NCBI GenBank assembly: GCA_900545885.1
Contig: URAF01000013.1
Location: 4,875-68,874, forward strand
DNA: 64,000 bases
Reading direction: 5' to 3'
Origin: an uncultured Eubacteriales bacterium
GTDB taxonomy: Bacteria; Bacillota; Clostridia; Christensenellales; CAG-917
In this document: positions 1 through 9,368 of the stretch, piece after piece
Numbering within the stretch: the first letter of the stretch is position 1
How the letters are laid out: the number at the start of each line of letters is the position of its first letter
The notes under the pieces: model-generated
What the model was told of the DNA's origin: nothing
Seen by the model: the letters and a program-made list of their open reading frames with translations, nothing else
The model's database searches: none
Program-made: the position numbers and the translations under genes

Positions 1-794
1 ATTCTTGTAACTCCGTGCTTTTTCAGAAGATTGAGAACGGACGGCGTAATGGTATCCGGTCTGCCCGCCTCCACAGTGAACTCGTCGACGTCGTAATGAC
101 ACTCGGCAAGGACTTCGTCGAGCATGGCAAGCGGAAGCGCGGTCGGAGTTCCGCCGCCGATATAAACGGAACGCACGTTAATACCGTGTTCTTCCACGTC
201 GCGGCGAACCGCGCGGAGTTCTTCGACAAGACAATCCGTATAAGGACGAAGCAGTTTTTTCTGTCTGTCAATAGGCAAAGAAACGAAAGAACAATACGCG
301 CATTTAGTGGGACAGAAAGGAATGAACACGAAAACGTCGCAGTTGCGCTCCGACCCGTTGCGCAGGTTTTTCTGCGTGTTGACGGTGCGCTCTATGAGCT
401 CCACCTTCGAAGGCGACACAGAAAAATCTTTTAGGAACGTATCGTGCGCGGCGTCGCCGAGCTCCATATAAAGTTTGGTTGGGCGTATTCCAGTAAGACA
501 ACCGTAAGGCAAAGTCACTCCCGTCAAAAAAACGAGCGTACCGTAAATTGCCATTTTGAGATAGCGTTTTTCCAGTCTTTTCTTTTCGGTTGCGTCGGCA
601 TACTCCAACGGATAGCGGTAATATTTGCAGAAATTGTCGAACTTGTCGGAAGTAAGTTTTATGCAGATTTCCCCTTCGCGCACAACAAAACTCACGTCAA
701 GCGAAAGACACTCGTCGGTGCGCTGTTCGAAAGCGCGGACGAGCTCCATCAGGTCGTTTGTGTAATTTTCGTTTGTGCAGGAAAACTTTATCAT
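1..794 (-). CDS. hemZ: Coproporphyrinogen dehydrogenase HemZ-like radical SAM protein (3' end beyond window)
   Basis: The 264 visible residues start at an ATG at 794 and the frame is still open at base 1, so the C-terminus is missing. A family-specific N-terminal domain (about 1-90) leads to the HemZ motif LPYGCLTGIRPTK (95-107), followed by the radical SAM cluster ligands C161, C165 and C168 (CPTKCAYC) and GGGTPT (213-218). The HemN/HemZ family oxidatively decarboxylates coproporphyrinogen III without oxygen, although many clostridial members have no proven haem role. It is the last visible gene of the rel-MBL-hemZ series, 38 bases after the hydrolase gene. The SD is weak, so translation may depend on upstream coupling. 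Confidence 0.9.
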   Translation of the reverse strand, partial: MIKFSCTNENYTNDLMELVRAFEQRTDECLSLDVSFVVREGEICIKLTSDKFDNFCKYYRYPLEYADATEKKRLEKRYLKMAIYGTLVFLTGVTLPYGCLTGIRPTKLYMELGDAAHDTFLKDFSVSPSKVELIERTVNTQKNLRNGSERNCDVFVFIPFCPTKCAYCSFVSLPIDRQKKLLRPYTDCLVEELRAVRRDVEEHGINVRSVYIGGGTPTALPLAMLDEVLAECHYDVDEFTVEAGRPDTITPSVLNLLKKHGVTR

Positions 795-832
795 AAGCTG
801 TTGTGAGATTGCGTGCTTGAAAAACCGCTCTC

Positions 833-1441
833 TCAGGACTTTATGGGATTGTTGTTGCGTTCGAAATCCAATGTCGAAGGATTGCCGTGACCGGGATAAA
901 CTGTATAGTTTTCTTTGAGGGTAAACAGCTTGTTGACTATGCTGTTTTTGAGTTTTGCAAAATCTCCCGTAGGGAAATCCGTTCTGCCGTAGGACAACTC
1001 GAATAGCGTATCGCCCGAAAAAATCGCGTCGCCGACTATATAGCATACTCCGCCCTCGGTGTGTCCGGGAGTGTGTATAACACGCACGTCGAGCCCCGCA
1101 ACGTTCAGTGTTTCGCCGCCGCTTACGGTGACGTCGGGCAAAAACTTGTCCACCGTTTTACCCGAATAGAATGCCAGATTTTTGAAAGAAGAAATGAGAT
1201 GAACGTCGTCGCGATGCATTATGACGAGCGCGCCTTTTCGTTGCAATTCGGCAACCGCTCCGATGTGGTCGTAATGTCCGTGTGTCAGCAAAACTTCCGT
1301 TATCGTCGCGCCCTCTTGCGCCGCCGCGGCGAGTATGGCGTCAGCGTTGTCGCCGGGGTCGACGACAAACGCTTCCTTGCCGTTTACCATGATATAAGTG
1401 TTTGTGGCAAGTTCGGTTGTTGTAAGTGTCAATATTTTCAT
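833..1441 (-). CDS. MBL-fold metallo-hydrolase (glyoxalase II-like)
   Basis: This 202-residue protein is a single metallo-beta-lactamase domain. The metal-binding motif THGHYDH is at 53-59 (H54, H56, D58, H59), followed by the third-histidine motif HTPGHTEGG, FSGDTLF with the bridging Asp, and YPGHG near the C-terminus. It belongs to the hydroxyacylglutathione hydrolase-like group that sits between rel and hemZ in many Clostridia; thioester hydrolysis is likely but the substrate is unknown. The length matches the minimal YqgX-type enzyme without an extra C-terminal domain. The ATG at 1441 has only a weak GGTG upstream. Confidence 0.88.
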   Translation of the reverse strand: MKILTLTTTELATNTYIMVNGKEAFVVDPGDNADAILAAAAQEGATITEVLLTHGHYDHIGAVAELQRKGALVIMHRDDVHLISSFKNLAFYSGKTVDKFLPDVTVSGGETLNVAGLDVRVIHTPGHTEGGVCYIVGDAIFSGDTLFELSYGRTDFPTGDFAKLKNSIVNKLFTLKENYTVYPGHGNPSTLDFERNNNPIKS

Positions 1442-1530
1442 AGTTCACCAAAACAATGTTTACGTCGCAATTTAGATATGTAAACTCCGTTTTCCGTCAA
1501 ATTGCTTCGTTCGCTGTTAGTCTGTGTTTG

Positions 1531-3663
1531 TCACCGTCTGACGTCGATAACACCGTGAATACTCTTGATTTTTCTGACGAGTTCTTCGAGGTCGTCGGCA
1601 TTTTTTATCATAACGCTGATTGTAATGTCCGCTATATGTTCTTTGGTGTCGACTTTGACGTTTGCACCCGTGATCGGCATTTTCGCCGCTGCGATGTAAG
1701 CGGTTATTCCTGCGAGCATACCGCCCGTATTCTCCGCCGTGATGTTGAGCGTGACGTTGAAGTTCTCGTCGCCGCCCGTGTCCCAGACCGCCTCGATAAG
1801 ACGTTCGGGTTCCATGGACTTGACGTTGGGACAATCCTTGCGGTGAACGGAAACGCCTCTGCCTCTCGAAATGTACCCCACTATTTCGTCACCGGGAACG
1901 GGTGTACAGCAATGCGCCATTCTGACCGTGAAGTTTGCGTTGCCGTTGATGAGAACGCCGCTCTTGGAACGCGGTCTTTGTGCCGCCGCACCGTCCGCCG
2001 TCGAAATCTCGTTATGTTCGTCGGGGTGCTGTTTTCTGAACGCGTCGATGAGTTTCGTAAGCACCTGATTTGTGCTTATACCGCCGAAACCTACGTTTGC
2101 GTACAAGTCCTCTTCGTTGGACACCGAAAGCCTTTGCATAATTCCGTCCAGCGAACTGACCTGCATAAGGTCGGCAAGGCTGTATCCGCGACGTCTGGAC
2201 TCTTTTTCCAGCATTTCTTTGCCGCGGTGCACGTTCTCTTCGCGTTGTTCCTTTTTGAAATATTGACGAATTCGCGAGCGCGCGGACGAGGTCTTTACGA
2301 ATTTAAGCCAGTCAAGACTTGGTCCTTTGCCGTTCATCATCAGAATTTCGACGATGTCGCCCGTTTGCAGTTTTGTGGACAACGGAACGATTTTGCGGTT
2401 TATTTTCGCACCCGTACACTTGTTGCCGATTGCGGAGTGAATTTTGTAGGCAAGGTCGACGGGAGTGGAACCCACGGGCAAATCGTACACGTCGCCTTTG
2501 GGTGTGAACACGAACACCTCGTCGTCGAAAACGTTGATTTTGATGGCGTCCATGAACTCTTTGGCTCCGCCTACGTCCTTTTCGGCGTCCATGACTTCAC
2601 GCAACCATCTGACCTTGTTGTCGAGGTCAGTGTCGACCCCCGTTGTGCCCTCTTTGTATTTCCAATGCGCGGCGATACCGTATTCGGCTATCCTGTGCAT
2701 TTCGTAGGTTCGTATCTGGATTTCAAAGGTTTCGCCGTCTGCAACCACCGTCGTGTGCAAGGACTGATAGTTGTTGGCTTTGGGCATTGCGATATAGTCC
2801 TTGAACCTGCCGGGAATAGGTTTCCACATCGTGTGAACTTCACCGAGCATGGTATAGCAGTCCTTTATGCTGTCCACTATGATACGCACGGCAAGCAGGT
2901 CGTAAATCTGGTCTACGTCGATATGCAACTGGTGCATTTTCTTGTAAACGGAATAAAAGTGTTTCGGTCTGCCGTTCACTTCGCCTTTAATGCCGAGTTC
3001 GGACATCTTGCCGCGTATCTGCGTCATTATGCCGTCAAGCAATTCCTGACGTTCGCCGCGTTTCTTGCTTATGCACTCAGTAATGTACTTGTATTCGTCG
3101 GGATACAGATACATCATAGCTAGGTCTTCGAGTTCGCACTTGAAGAAAGAAATTCCCAGTCGTCCCGCAAGAGGCGCGTATATGTCCAGCGTTTCGCGCG
3201 AAATGTACTGCTGTTTTTCGGGCGGCAGATATTTCAGCGAACGCATATTGTGCAGTCTGTCGGCGAGTTTTACGATGATTACGCGCAGGTCCTTCGCCAT
3301 AGCCATAAAGAACTTGCGGAAGTTCTCCGCCTGCGCTTCTTCGCGGTTTGTGAACTGCAATTTGTCGAGTTTTGTAACTCCCTCGACAAGTTCGAGTATC
3401 TCCTGTCCGAACTCCTCCGCAAGCTGTTCGGGAGTTACGGGAGTGTCTTCCAGAACATCGTGCAGAAACGCGGCTATGACAGTCGAACTGTCAAAACCGA
3501 AATCGGCGAGAATTTCCACAACGGCACAAGGGTGAATGAAATAATCTTCACCCGAGCTGCGCTTTTGTCCCTCGTGCGCGGCTTTGGCAAATTCGTAGGC
3601 TTTTTTTATCTCGGCATAGCGGTCGGGATAAGCCTTTCTGAGTTTGACGAGCAAATCGTTCAT
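1531..3663 (-). CDS. rel: Bifunctional (p)ppGpp synthetase/hydrolase Rel
   Basis: At 710 residues this has the full Rel/SpoT length. The N-terminal HD hydrolase is intact (H44, H68-D69, E72-D73 in FLHDVLEDT), followed by the synthetase domain with YQSLHTTV near residue 300, a TGS domain (about 385-445), a zinc-finger segment with HCCTPVPGD near 600, and a C-terminal ACT domain. It makes and degrades (p)ppGpp on starved ribosomes to set the stringent response. The start ATG overlaps the recJ stop by 4 bases and has GAGG five bases upstream, so the pair is translationally coupled. No catalytic residue looks lost. Confidence 0.97.
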   Translation of the reverse strand: MNDLLVKLRKAYPDRYAEIKKAYEFAKAAHEGQKRSSGEDYFIHPCAVVEILADFGFDSSTVIAAFLHDVLEDTPVTPEQLAEEFGQEILELVEGVTKLDKLQFTNREEAQAENFRKFFMAMAKDLRVIIVKLADRLHNMRSLKYLPPEKQQYISRETLDIYAPLAGRLGISFFKCELEDLAMMYLYPDEYKYITECISKKRGERQELLDGIMTQIRGKMSELGIKGEVNGRPKHFYSVYKKMHQLHIDVDQIYDLLAVRIIVDSIKDCYTMLGEVHTMWKPIPGRFKDYIAMPKANNYQSLHTTVVADGETFEIQIRTYEMHRIAEYGIAAHWKYKEGTTGVDTDLDNKVRWLREVMDAEKDVGGAKEFMDAIKINVFDDEVFVFTPKGDVYDLPVGSTPVDLAYKIHSAIGNKCTGAKINRKIVPLSTKLQTGDIVEILMMNGKGPSLDWLKFVKTSSARSRIRQYFKKEQREENVHRGKEMLEKESRRRGYSLADLMQVSSLDGIMQRLSVSNEEDLYANVGFGGISTNQVLTKLIDAFRKQHPDEHNEISTADGAAAQRPRSKSGVLINGNANFTVRMAHCCTPVPGDEIVGYISRGRGVSVHRKDCPNVKSMEPERLIEAVWDTGGDENFNVTLNITAENTGGMLAGITAYIAAAKMPITGANVKVDTKEHIADITISVMIKNADDLEELVRKIKSIHGVIDVRR

Positions 3664-5933
3664 TTCTGCCTCACGTTTCTGTAAACTGCGGACTGCGTAA
3701 GGTCCGTTTTGTTTCTGGATACAGTAATAATACCCCTATCCGACACGGAAATCAATCCCAATTCTTCGAGAATAAGACGCGATATTCCGTACTCTTCCGT
3801 CGAAATTCTGGCGCGTTGCTTTACGGTGTTGGCAAGCGCGGACGGCGAAACCGCTCTTTCCTTTTTGCGTGCCATTCCGTCGAACGCAACGAACGCGGCA
3901 CGGATTTTGTCGTCCGAAACGCGCGGCGGTTCGGGCTGTTCGCAGTACAGGTCGAAACACTCCGCAACACTTGCGGCAACGTGCGCAATATAACCGTCCG
4001 TAAGGGCGCGTCCCGCGAACACAACTCTTCCGAAATATCCGAAATCGAACTGTTCAGAAGGTGCAAACACAACGCACGTCTGCGGGTTGAGCCACTTTTG
4101 CGCACCTACGTAAACGGGCAAATCCCCTGCGCCTTTGACGTCAAGGCACAATCTTTCGTATTCTTTCTGTCCGAACACGACAAACGCCGTTCCGAAAGGA
4201 CAAGCGGCAAATTCTTCCGCCTTTTCTTTGTCGATACGTACAACATCCGCACGTCCTTCGAAATTCAGCTGATGCAAACACATTCTGCGCGCGTCTTCGT
4301 CCGATATATCAAGCGACAGCACCTTTGTCCCGCGAAGTATTCCCTGCGCGTAAACTCTGTTCTGAAAACACCCGACGCCCAGAGAAAATTCGACGGCGGT
4401 TTTGCCGCGCGTAGTGCCGATGAGCGACGAATAACGTGAAAATCCCATGAGTTCGAGATCACCGCGCACGCACTTCACGTGAGGACCGAACCCCACGCGG
4501 TCGAATCGCAATCCGCTTTCTTCGAGCAGAAATTCGGGTTTCGGGTTGCCGTATCCCGTGGGTTCGAGAAGGTCGAGTTCCTTTGCGAGAGCAAGGAAAT
4601 CTTCGTCGGCGGAAAGTTTCATATCGTAGGTTTCCGCGGGAAGGAAATCCGTTGCGGGATAATTCGCCGCGACGTCCTCTTCAAGCGCCTTTCTGAACGC
4701 TTCGAAGTTCTCTGCGAGAATTCCGACGCCTGCCGCCTGCGCGTGTCCGCCGAACGTGGTGAACATTTCGGAGTGCCGCGACAGCAACATAAAGATATTT
4801 ACGTTCTTGACCGAGCGCGCAGAACCTTTATATTCCGCGCCGTCCCCCGAAAACAATATTGCGGGACACTTAAATTCCTCTACAAGCCTTGCGGCGGCTA
4901 TTCCGAGTACGCCCGCTTCCCACGACTGATTGTGCAGAACGATTATGCGTGTTTTGAGAAAATCAATGCCGCGCAACGCTTTTTTTGCCTCGGCAACAAC
5001 CTGTTCGCAAATCTGTTGCCTGCGCGTGTTGTCGCGTTCAAGCTCTTCGGCAAGCGATTTCAAAAGGAAATAGTCCTCGTCAAGGAAAAGGTCGACGGCT
5101 TTCATCGCCGAACCCAGTCTGCCCGCGGCATTGATACGCGGAGCAAGCCTGAACATAACGTCCTGCGAAGTGAGTTTTTCCGCCCCTGCAAGCAGTTTTA
5201 TTCCTCGGCGCGGAGTTTCGATACACCTGCGCAGTCCGTAATAAGCAATTATGCGGTTGTCTTTGACAAGCGGCACGACGTCGGCGATTGTAGCGATTGC
5301 GCAAATGTCCAGATAGTTTTCGTATTCCTTTCCGAAAAGCGCCTGTACGAGTTTGAGCGCAACGCCCGCGCCGCACATATCGTAAAAGCCTTTCTTGTCG
5401 ATTTTGGCGTCAACCACTATGCAGTCGGGAATTGTGTCCTGCGGTTCGTGGTGGTCCGTCACGACAACGTCGATACCCTGACTTTTCAGAAATTCGACTT
5501 CTTCCGCCGCCGTAATACCGCAGTCGACGGTGACCACAAGGTCGGGTTTGCGGTGAGAAATGATGTCTTTCAGCAAATCGACGCTCATTCCGTAACCGTC
5601 CGTTATGCGGTTGGGAATAAAATAACTGACGTCCGCGCGCCCGCGCAAAGCGAGCATCAGAATGGAAATCGCGCAGATACCGTCGCAGTCGTAATCGCCG
5701 AATATGAGGATTTTTTCCTTTTTGTCTACGGCGCGGCGTATGCGTTCTACGGCGCGTTCCATTCCGTAGACTTCGTACGGAGATGCAAGTCCGTCAAGCG
5801 AAGGGTGCAGAAAAGCGGGCATTTCCTCTTCGGAAATACCTCTTCCCAAAAGCAAACGGCGGAAAACGGGAGATATATTGTCCCCTGTTTTTTTGGTTCC
5901 GCCTGTTCTTTGCGCCTTTTCTCCGATGTGCAT
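3660..5933 (-). CDS. recJ: Single-stranded-DNA-specific exonuclease RecJ
   Basis: DHH-family nuclease of 757 residues. The phosphoesterase motifs are present in order: DYDCDGICAI, a VDCG region, VTDHHEPQ, and the GGHAQAAG motif of the DHHA1 domain; an OB fold and a long C-terminal extension follow. RecJ degrades single-stranded DNA 5' to 3' in recombination and mismatch or base-excision repair. An in-frame TTG at 5990 would add 19 residues, but the ATG at 5933 has a strong GGAGAGGG just upstream and is preferred. It lies immediately after the secDF terminator, so it probably has its own promoter or depends on read-through. Confidence 0.95.
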   Translation of the reverse strand: MHIGEKAQRTGGTKKTGDNISPVFRRLLLGRGISEEEMPAFLHPSLDGLASPYEVYGMERAVERIRRAVDKKEKILIFGDYDCDGICAISILMLALRGRADVSYFIPNRITDGYGMSVDLLKDIISHRKPDLVVTVDCGITAAEEVEFLKSQGIDVVVTDHHEPQDTIPDCIVVDAKIDKKGFYDMCGAGVALKLVQALFGKEYENYLDICAIATIADVVPLVKDNRIIAYYGLRRCIETPRRGIKLLAGAEKLTSQDVMFRLAPRINAAGRLGSAMKAVDLFLDEDYFLLKSLAEELERDNTRRQQICEQVVAEAKKALRGIDFLKTRIIVLHNQSWEAGVLGIAAARLVEEFKCPAILFSGDGAEYKGSARSVKNVNIFMLLSRHSEMFTTFGGHAQAAGVGILAENFEAFRKALEEDVAANYPATDFLPAETYDMKLSADEDFLALAKELDLLEPTGYGNPKPEFLLEESGLRFDRVGFGPHVKCVRGDLELMGFSRYSSLIGTTRGKTAVEFSLGVGCFQNRVYAQGILRGTKVLSLDISDEDARRMCLHQLNFEGRADVVRIDKEKAEEFAACPFGTAFVVFGQKEYERLCLDVKGAGDLPVYVGAQKWLNPQTCVVFAPSEQFDFGYFGRVVFAGRALTDGYIAHVAASVAECFDLYCEQPEPPRVSDDKIRAAFVAFDGMARKKERAVSPSALANTVKQRARISTEEYGISRLILEELGLISVSDRGIITVSRNKTDLTQSAVYRNVRQK

Positions 5934-6010
5934 TGTCCCTCTCCGTCCGATAAAACGGAATGTTCGGTTGAAATGTTTGCAAAAACGCAAGCTCTACACC
6001 TGCGTTTTGC

Positions 6011-6037
6011 AAAAAACGCCTCCGTTCGGGAGGCGTT
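6011..6037 (-). terminator. Rho-independent terminator after secDF
   Basis: A perfect 9-bp stem (6015-6023 with 6029-6037, arms AACGCCTCC/GGAGGCGTT) is followed on the minus strand by six U residues. It begins seven bases after the secF stop codon and separates secDF from recJ. Confidence 0.9.
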
Positions 6038-6043
6038 ATTAAG

Positions 6044-7282
6044 CTATTTTTTCTTGAAGGTCGTATTCTTCTTGGAATATTTGTAAATGGGTTTGCCCTT
6101 CGGTTTGTCGTTCTTCTGCTTGGGTTTGGACTGTTTGGGAGCAAATCCTTCGTCGTCGTCTTCCCTGCCCGAAGAAATCGTAGGCATAACTTGCTCTTCA
6201 TCTTCGTCGTCGGAAGAAGAACCCGCGCCGGGACCGTAAGTGACGGTTGCCATACGTTTTGCCTTGATTTTGTCCTGCACGCGGCTGAACGAAGCCCACA
6301 TGGGAGTTGCAAGGAAAATGGACGAGAACGCACCTGCGATCAGACCGAGAATGATAGGCACGCAGAATTCGCGTATGGAGTCGCTGCCCAGAATTGCAAG
6401 GAATATGACCGTAATCATTGTGGTCGCGGTGGTGAAAATGCTTCTGCGCATATTCTCACGCACGGACATATCGCCGATTGCGTCGTAGTCGATGTTCTTC
6501 TGACCTTTGAGCGGCTTCATATATTCACGGCAGCGGTCGAAGATAATAATCGTGTTGTTGATGGAGTACGCGATTATCGTAATGATTGCCGCAACGAAGG
6601 AAGTGTTGATCTGAACGCGGCAGATGACCGTCAATGCGAACATCAGAATGACGTCGTGAATGAGTGCGAGGACAGCGGCGAACGCACTTACGGGCGTGAA
6701 ACGGAAGATGATGTAAATCAGAATGAGGACGGTGGAAACCGCAACCGCAATGCCCGCTTTGGACAGGAGGTCCTGTGCCGCAGTCGCGCCGATTGATTCG
6801 TAAGTGATGAAGTTGACTTCGTCGTTTACGATATCGGGATACAGCGCGTCGACAGCCGCTATAATCTTTTCGTTGAGTTCGTTAATCTGGACGTCGTCCT
6901 TGGACACGTTCTTGTAACGGAACGTAACCGCCGCGTCGGGGTCGCTGGTCGCTCCCGACTCGAACAGTTTCTGAATGTAGGTTACGGTGACGTGGTTGCC
7001 GTTGGCGTCCTTGCAGCCTTCGATTGCCTCGACTATTCTGTCGACGTGATAATCGTAGTTGTTGATGAGTTCGTCGCCGAGCGTAACGGTGAGCATGGTA
7101 CCGCCCTGAAAGTCGATACCGATGTTGACTCCTTCCGCATAATCACCCGTGGTTGCGCCTATACCGATGATGACGCAAAGCGCGATGACAACGATGACCA
7201 TCGGCAATGCAAACGAGAACTTTTTGAGTTTGCTGACCTTGAAATTCTGATATCTGTTGAGGAAGTTGCCGGAATTTTTCAT
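6044..7282 (-). CDS. secF: Protein translocase subunit SecF
   Basis: 412-residue RND-type membrane protein. A first TM segment (about 25-45) precedes the periplasmic/P1 domain with GIDFQGGTML; five further TM segments include AYSINNTIIIFDRCRE, the conserved proton-path region. The C-terminus carries an unusual acidic then basic tail (DDEDEEQ, then Lys-rich). SecDF uses the proton-motive force to pull preproteins out through SecYEG. The start is one base after the secD stop and has GGAGG, so the pair is cotranscribed and coupled. Confidence 0.96.
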   Translation of the reverse strand: MKNSGNFLNRYQNFKVSKLKKFSFALPMVIVVIALCVIIGIGATTGDYAEGVNIGIDFQGGTMLTVTLGDELINNYDYHVDRIVEAIEGCKDANGNHVTVTYIQKLFESGATSDPDAAVTFRYKNVSKDDVQINELNEKIIAAVDALYPDIVNDEVNFITYESIGATAAQDLLSKAGIAVAVSTVLILIYIIFRFTPVSAFAAVLALIHDVILMFALTVICRVQINTSFVAAIITIIAYSINNTIIIFDRCREYMKPLKGQKNIDYDAIGDMSVRENMRRSIFTTATTMITVIFLAILGSDSIREFCVPIILGLIAGAFSSIFLATPMWASFSRVQDKIKAKRMATVTYGPGAGSSSDDEDEEQVMPTISSGREDDDEGFAPKQSKPKQKNDKPKGKPIYKYSKKNTTFKKK

Positions 7283-7283
7283 A

Positions 7284-8633
7284 TTACTTTGCCTCCTCCA
7301 CAGTTTTGTCTTTCAATTTGAAATCGGGCACCTCGGCCGCCGCAGAGTCTTCCGCGCGTTTGAGTCCGTAGAACTTCGCGCTGGTACTGTTGAGCGGCAG
7401 GAAGCACTTGATTACTATTCTGGTGATTACGAGCGACGTGAACATCGAAAGAATGATACCGATGAACAGCGTTACCGCGAAACCGACGATGGACGCGGAA
7501 CCGATAATCCACAGAACGATTGCACCGATAAGGGTGGTGACGTTACCGTCGATGATAGCCGCCGCAGAACGTTTGAAACCGATCTTGACAACGGACGGAA
7601 TGGGTTTGGAGCTGTATCTGTACTCGTCGCGTATTCTTTCGAAAATAACGATGTTCGCGTCGACAGCCATACCGATTGAAAGCAGAATACCCGCAATACC
7701 GGGAAGAGTGAGCTGAACCCAAGGCAGAACGGCGCAGAACCAAAGCAGCAGAACGATGTAAACGCAAAGTGCGATATCGGCGGCAAGACCGAGCCCTCTG
7801 TACATCACAGCCATGAAAATGAAGATGAGACCGACGCCGATTGCACCTGCGATGAGTGCCCATTTGATTGCGTCTTCACCGAGCGTAGGAGAAATGTTGC
7901 GGACTTCGGCGACCTGCAACTGAACGCCGAACGCACCGGACTGCAAACGGGTTGCGAAGTCTTTTGCTTCGTCGTAGGAGTATCCGTCCGTACCGCTGGT
8001 GATGATTGCGTTGCCGTCGCTTATCGTGGAGTTGACGTTGACGGTCGTGTATTTCTCACCGTTGATGTAGATGTATATCTGCTTGTTGAGATAATCGGTG
8101 GTAAGTTGTCTGAACGCTTCGGTACCGGCTTCGTTGAATTTCAATCCGACGGCATATTTACCGTTCTGGTCTGTTGTGACAAACGCCGATTCGAGGTGTT
8201 TGCTGCCTTCGATGAGCGCTTCGGCTTCGGCAGAATCCTCGCCCTTGAATTCAAGTTTAGCGGGACGTCCGATGAGGTCGAGAACCGCTTCGGGGTCGTC
8301 GACGTCGGGAACTTCGACACGAATGGACAATTCACCGCCGCTGGTGGTCTTGGTGACCGTGGCTTCGGTATAGCCCTTGGAAACAAGCAGTTCCTGCAAC
8401 GAAGCGACCGTACCGTCTACTCTGGTTTCGAGGTTGCCCAGTCCGTCGTCCTGAACTTTGAACACGGCGGAAACGCCGCCGGACATATCGAGTCCGAGTT
8501 TGATTGTCTTGACGTAGCCGGTGTAATCGTAGACGGTGTTTGCGATGGGGAAAGACACCACGGCAAAAACAGCCATCAGAATGATGAACACGGCAACCAG
8601 CGACAAAATCACGATAGATTTTTTGATGTTCAC
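7284..8633 (-). CDS. secD: Protein translocase subunit SecD
   Basis: 449-residue SecD with an N-terminal TM segment, LGLDMSGGVSAVF (D1 motif), an extracytoplasmic domain, and five C-terminal TM segments containing GMAVDANIVIFERIRDE. The start chosen is GTG at 8633 because AGGAG lies eight bases upstream; an in-frame TTG at 8660 has no such site. SecD and SecF are separate proteins here, unlike the fused SecDF of Bacillus. The gene is driven by a near-consensus promoter at 8715..8743. Confidence 0.96.
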   Translation of the reverse strand: MNIKKSIVILSLVAVFIILMAVFAVVSFPIANTVYDYTGYVKTIKLGLDMSGGVSAVFKVQDDGLGNLETRVDGTVASLQELLVSKGYTEATVTKTTSGGELSIRVEVPDVDDPEAVLDLIGRPAKLEFKGEDSAEAEALIEGSKHLESAFVTTDQNGKYAVGLKFNEAGTEAFRQLTTDYLNKQIYIYINGEKYTTVNVNSTISDGNAIITSGTDGYSYDEAKDFATRLQSGAFGVQLQVAEVRNISPTLGEDAIKWALIAGAIGVGLIFIFMAVMYRGLGLAADIALCVYIVLLLWFCAVLPWVQLTLPGIAGILLSIGMAVDANIVIFERIRDEYRYSSKPIPSVVKIGFKRSAAAIIDGNVTTLIGAIVLWIIGSASIVGFAVTLFIGIILSMFTSLVITRIVIKCFLPLNSTSAKFYGLKRAEDSAAAEVPDFKLKDKTVEEAK

Positions 8634-8714
8634 GATGCTTACTCCTGCGCTTTGGCGCAATATTGATTAACTACGGCGGCGCAACGCGCGCGACGCGCAA
8701 TAATAGCTTTGTCC

Positions 8715-8743
8715 ATTATAGCTATATAAAAGCTAATAGTCAA
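8715..8743 (-). promoter_or_regulatory. Promoter of secDF
   Basis: On the minus strand the boxes are TTGACT (8738-8743), a 17-base spacer, and TATAAT (8715-8720). The expected transcript start lies about 75 bases before the secD GTG. Confidence 0.88.
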
Positions 8744-8781
8744 CTTTATAGATTAATTTTGCCTTGTTTTTCAGCAAAATA

Positions 8782-8810
8782 TCATATCCGTCCGCACAAA
8801 GTCATAATTT
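8782..8810 (+). promoter_or_regulatory. Sigma-E-like promoter of the TIGR04086 gene
   Basis: TCATATC (8782-8788), a 14-base spacer, and CATAATTT (8803-8810) match the sigma-E consensus (KMATATT and CATACAHT) at 6/7 and 6/8 positions. The ATG at 8816 is five bases past the box, leaving almost no 5' leader. The sigma assignment is inference. Confidence 0.5.
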
Positions 8811-8815
8811 TTACT

Positions 8816-9214
8816 ATGAAAAATTCCGAAGCGTTGAAAAAAGGTGCCGCGGACGTATTGCGCGCCGCGCTTATATCGCTGCTTGTATCGTTGGTGGGAG
8901 TGCTGTTGTTCGCGCTCATAGTGCGTTGGGCTTCCCTCGACGGAACGGCAATCACAATAGGCAACTATGTCATAAAAGTCGCGGCGTTGCTGACAGGCGT
9001 TTTGGTCGGTTTCAGAACGCCGTCGTCGGGTGTTGTAAAAGGCGCGCTGACGGGACTCCTCTATATGCTGCTCTGCATATTCGTGTTTGCGCTCGCCGAC
9101 GGTTTCAAAAGCGCGAATTTCAATTACGTCGACCTCATTACGACAGTCATTACGGGCACAATCGCGGGGATTATCGCAGTAAATGTGCGTTCAAAAGTGC
9201 GGAAAGTAAGCTGA
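8816..9214 (+). CDS. TIGR04086-family (YrzE-like) membrane protein
   Basis: 132 residues with four predicted TM segments (about 14-36, 46-61, 65-88 and 100-120) and a basic C-terminus. As I recall the family, it is small, restricted to Firmicutes, largely from endospore formers, and encoded beside yajC or tgt; its function is unknown. Here it sits between secD and yajC but on the opposite strand, convergent with yajC. There is no Shine-Dalgarno sequence before the ATG; a sigma-E-like box ends five bases upstream, so the message may be leaderless. The product should lie in the cytoplasmic membrane. Confidence 0.85.
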   Translation: MKNSEALKKGAADVLRAALISLLVSLVGVLLFALIVRWASLDGTAITIGNYVIKVAALLTGVLVGFRTPSSGVVKGALTGLLYMLLCIFVFALADGFKSANFNYVDLITTVITGTIAGIIAVNVRSKVRKVS

Positions 9215-9314
9215 AAACGTTTTCATATTTCCGCTCGAAAAACATGGTCGGAAAATAATAGAGTACAAATCCCAAATAAAGAAATTCTTTAATAAATTCC
9301 TCTAAAATTTTTGA

Positions 9315-9352
9315 CAAAAAATAAAAACAACCGCCCTGCTCGGACGGTTGTT
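9315..9352 (-). terminator. Terminator after yajC
   Basis: An 11-bp stem with one G-U pair (9326-9336 with 9342-9352) is followed on the minus strand by a U-rich run (9315-9325). It lies between convergent yajC and the TIGR04086 gene. Confidence 0.88.
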
Positions 9353-9368
9353 TCCGTATCTTTACGGT

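Noticed and set aside
1456..3123. 555-codon plus-strand frame opposite rel
   Set aside because: Antisense to the rel coding sequence and rich in Val/Arg/Phe with no recognisable domain.
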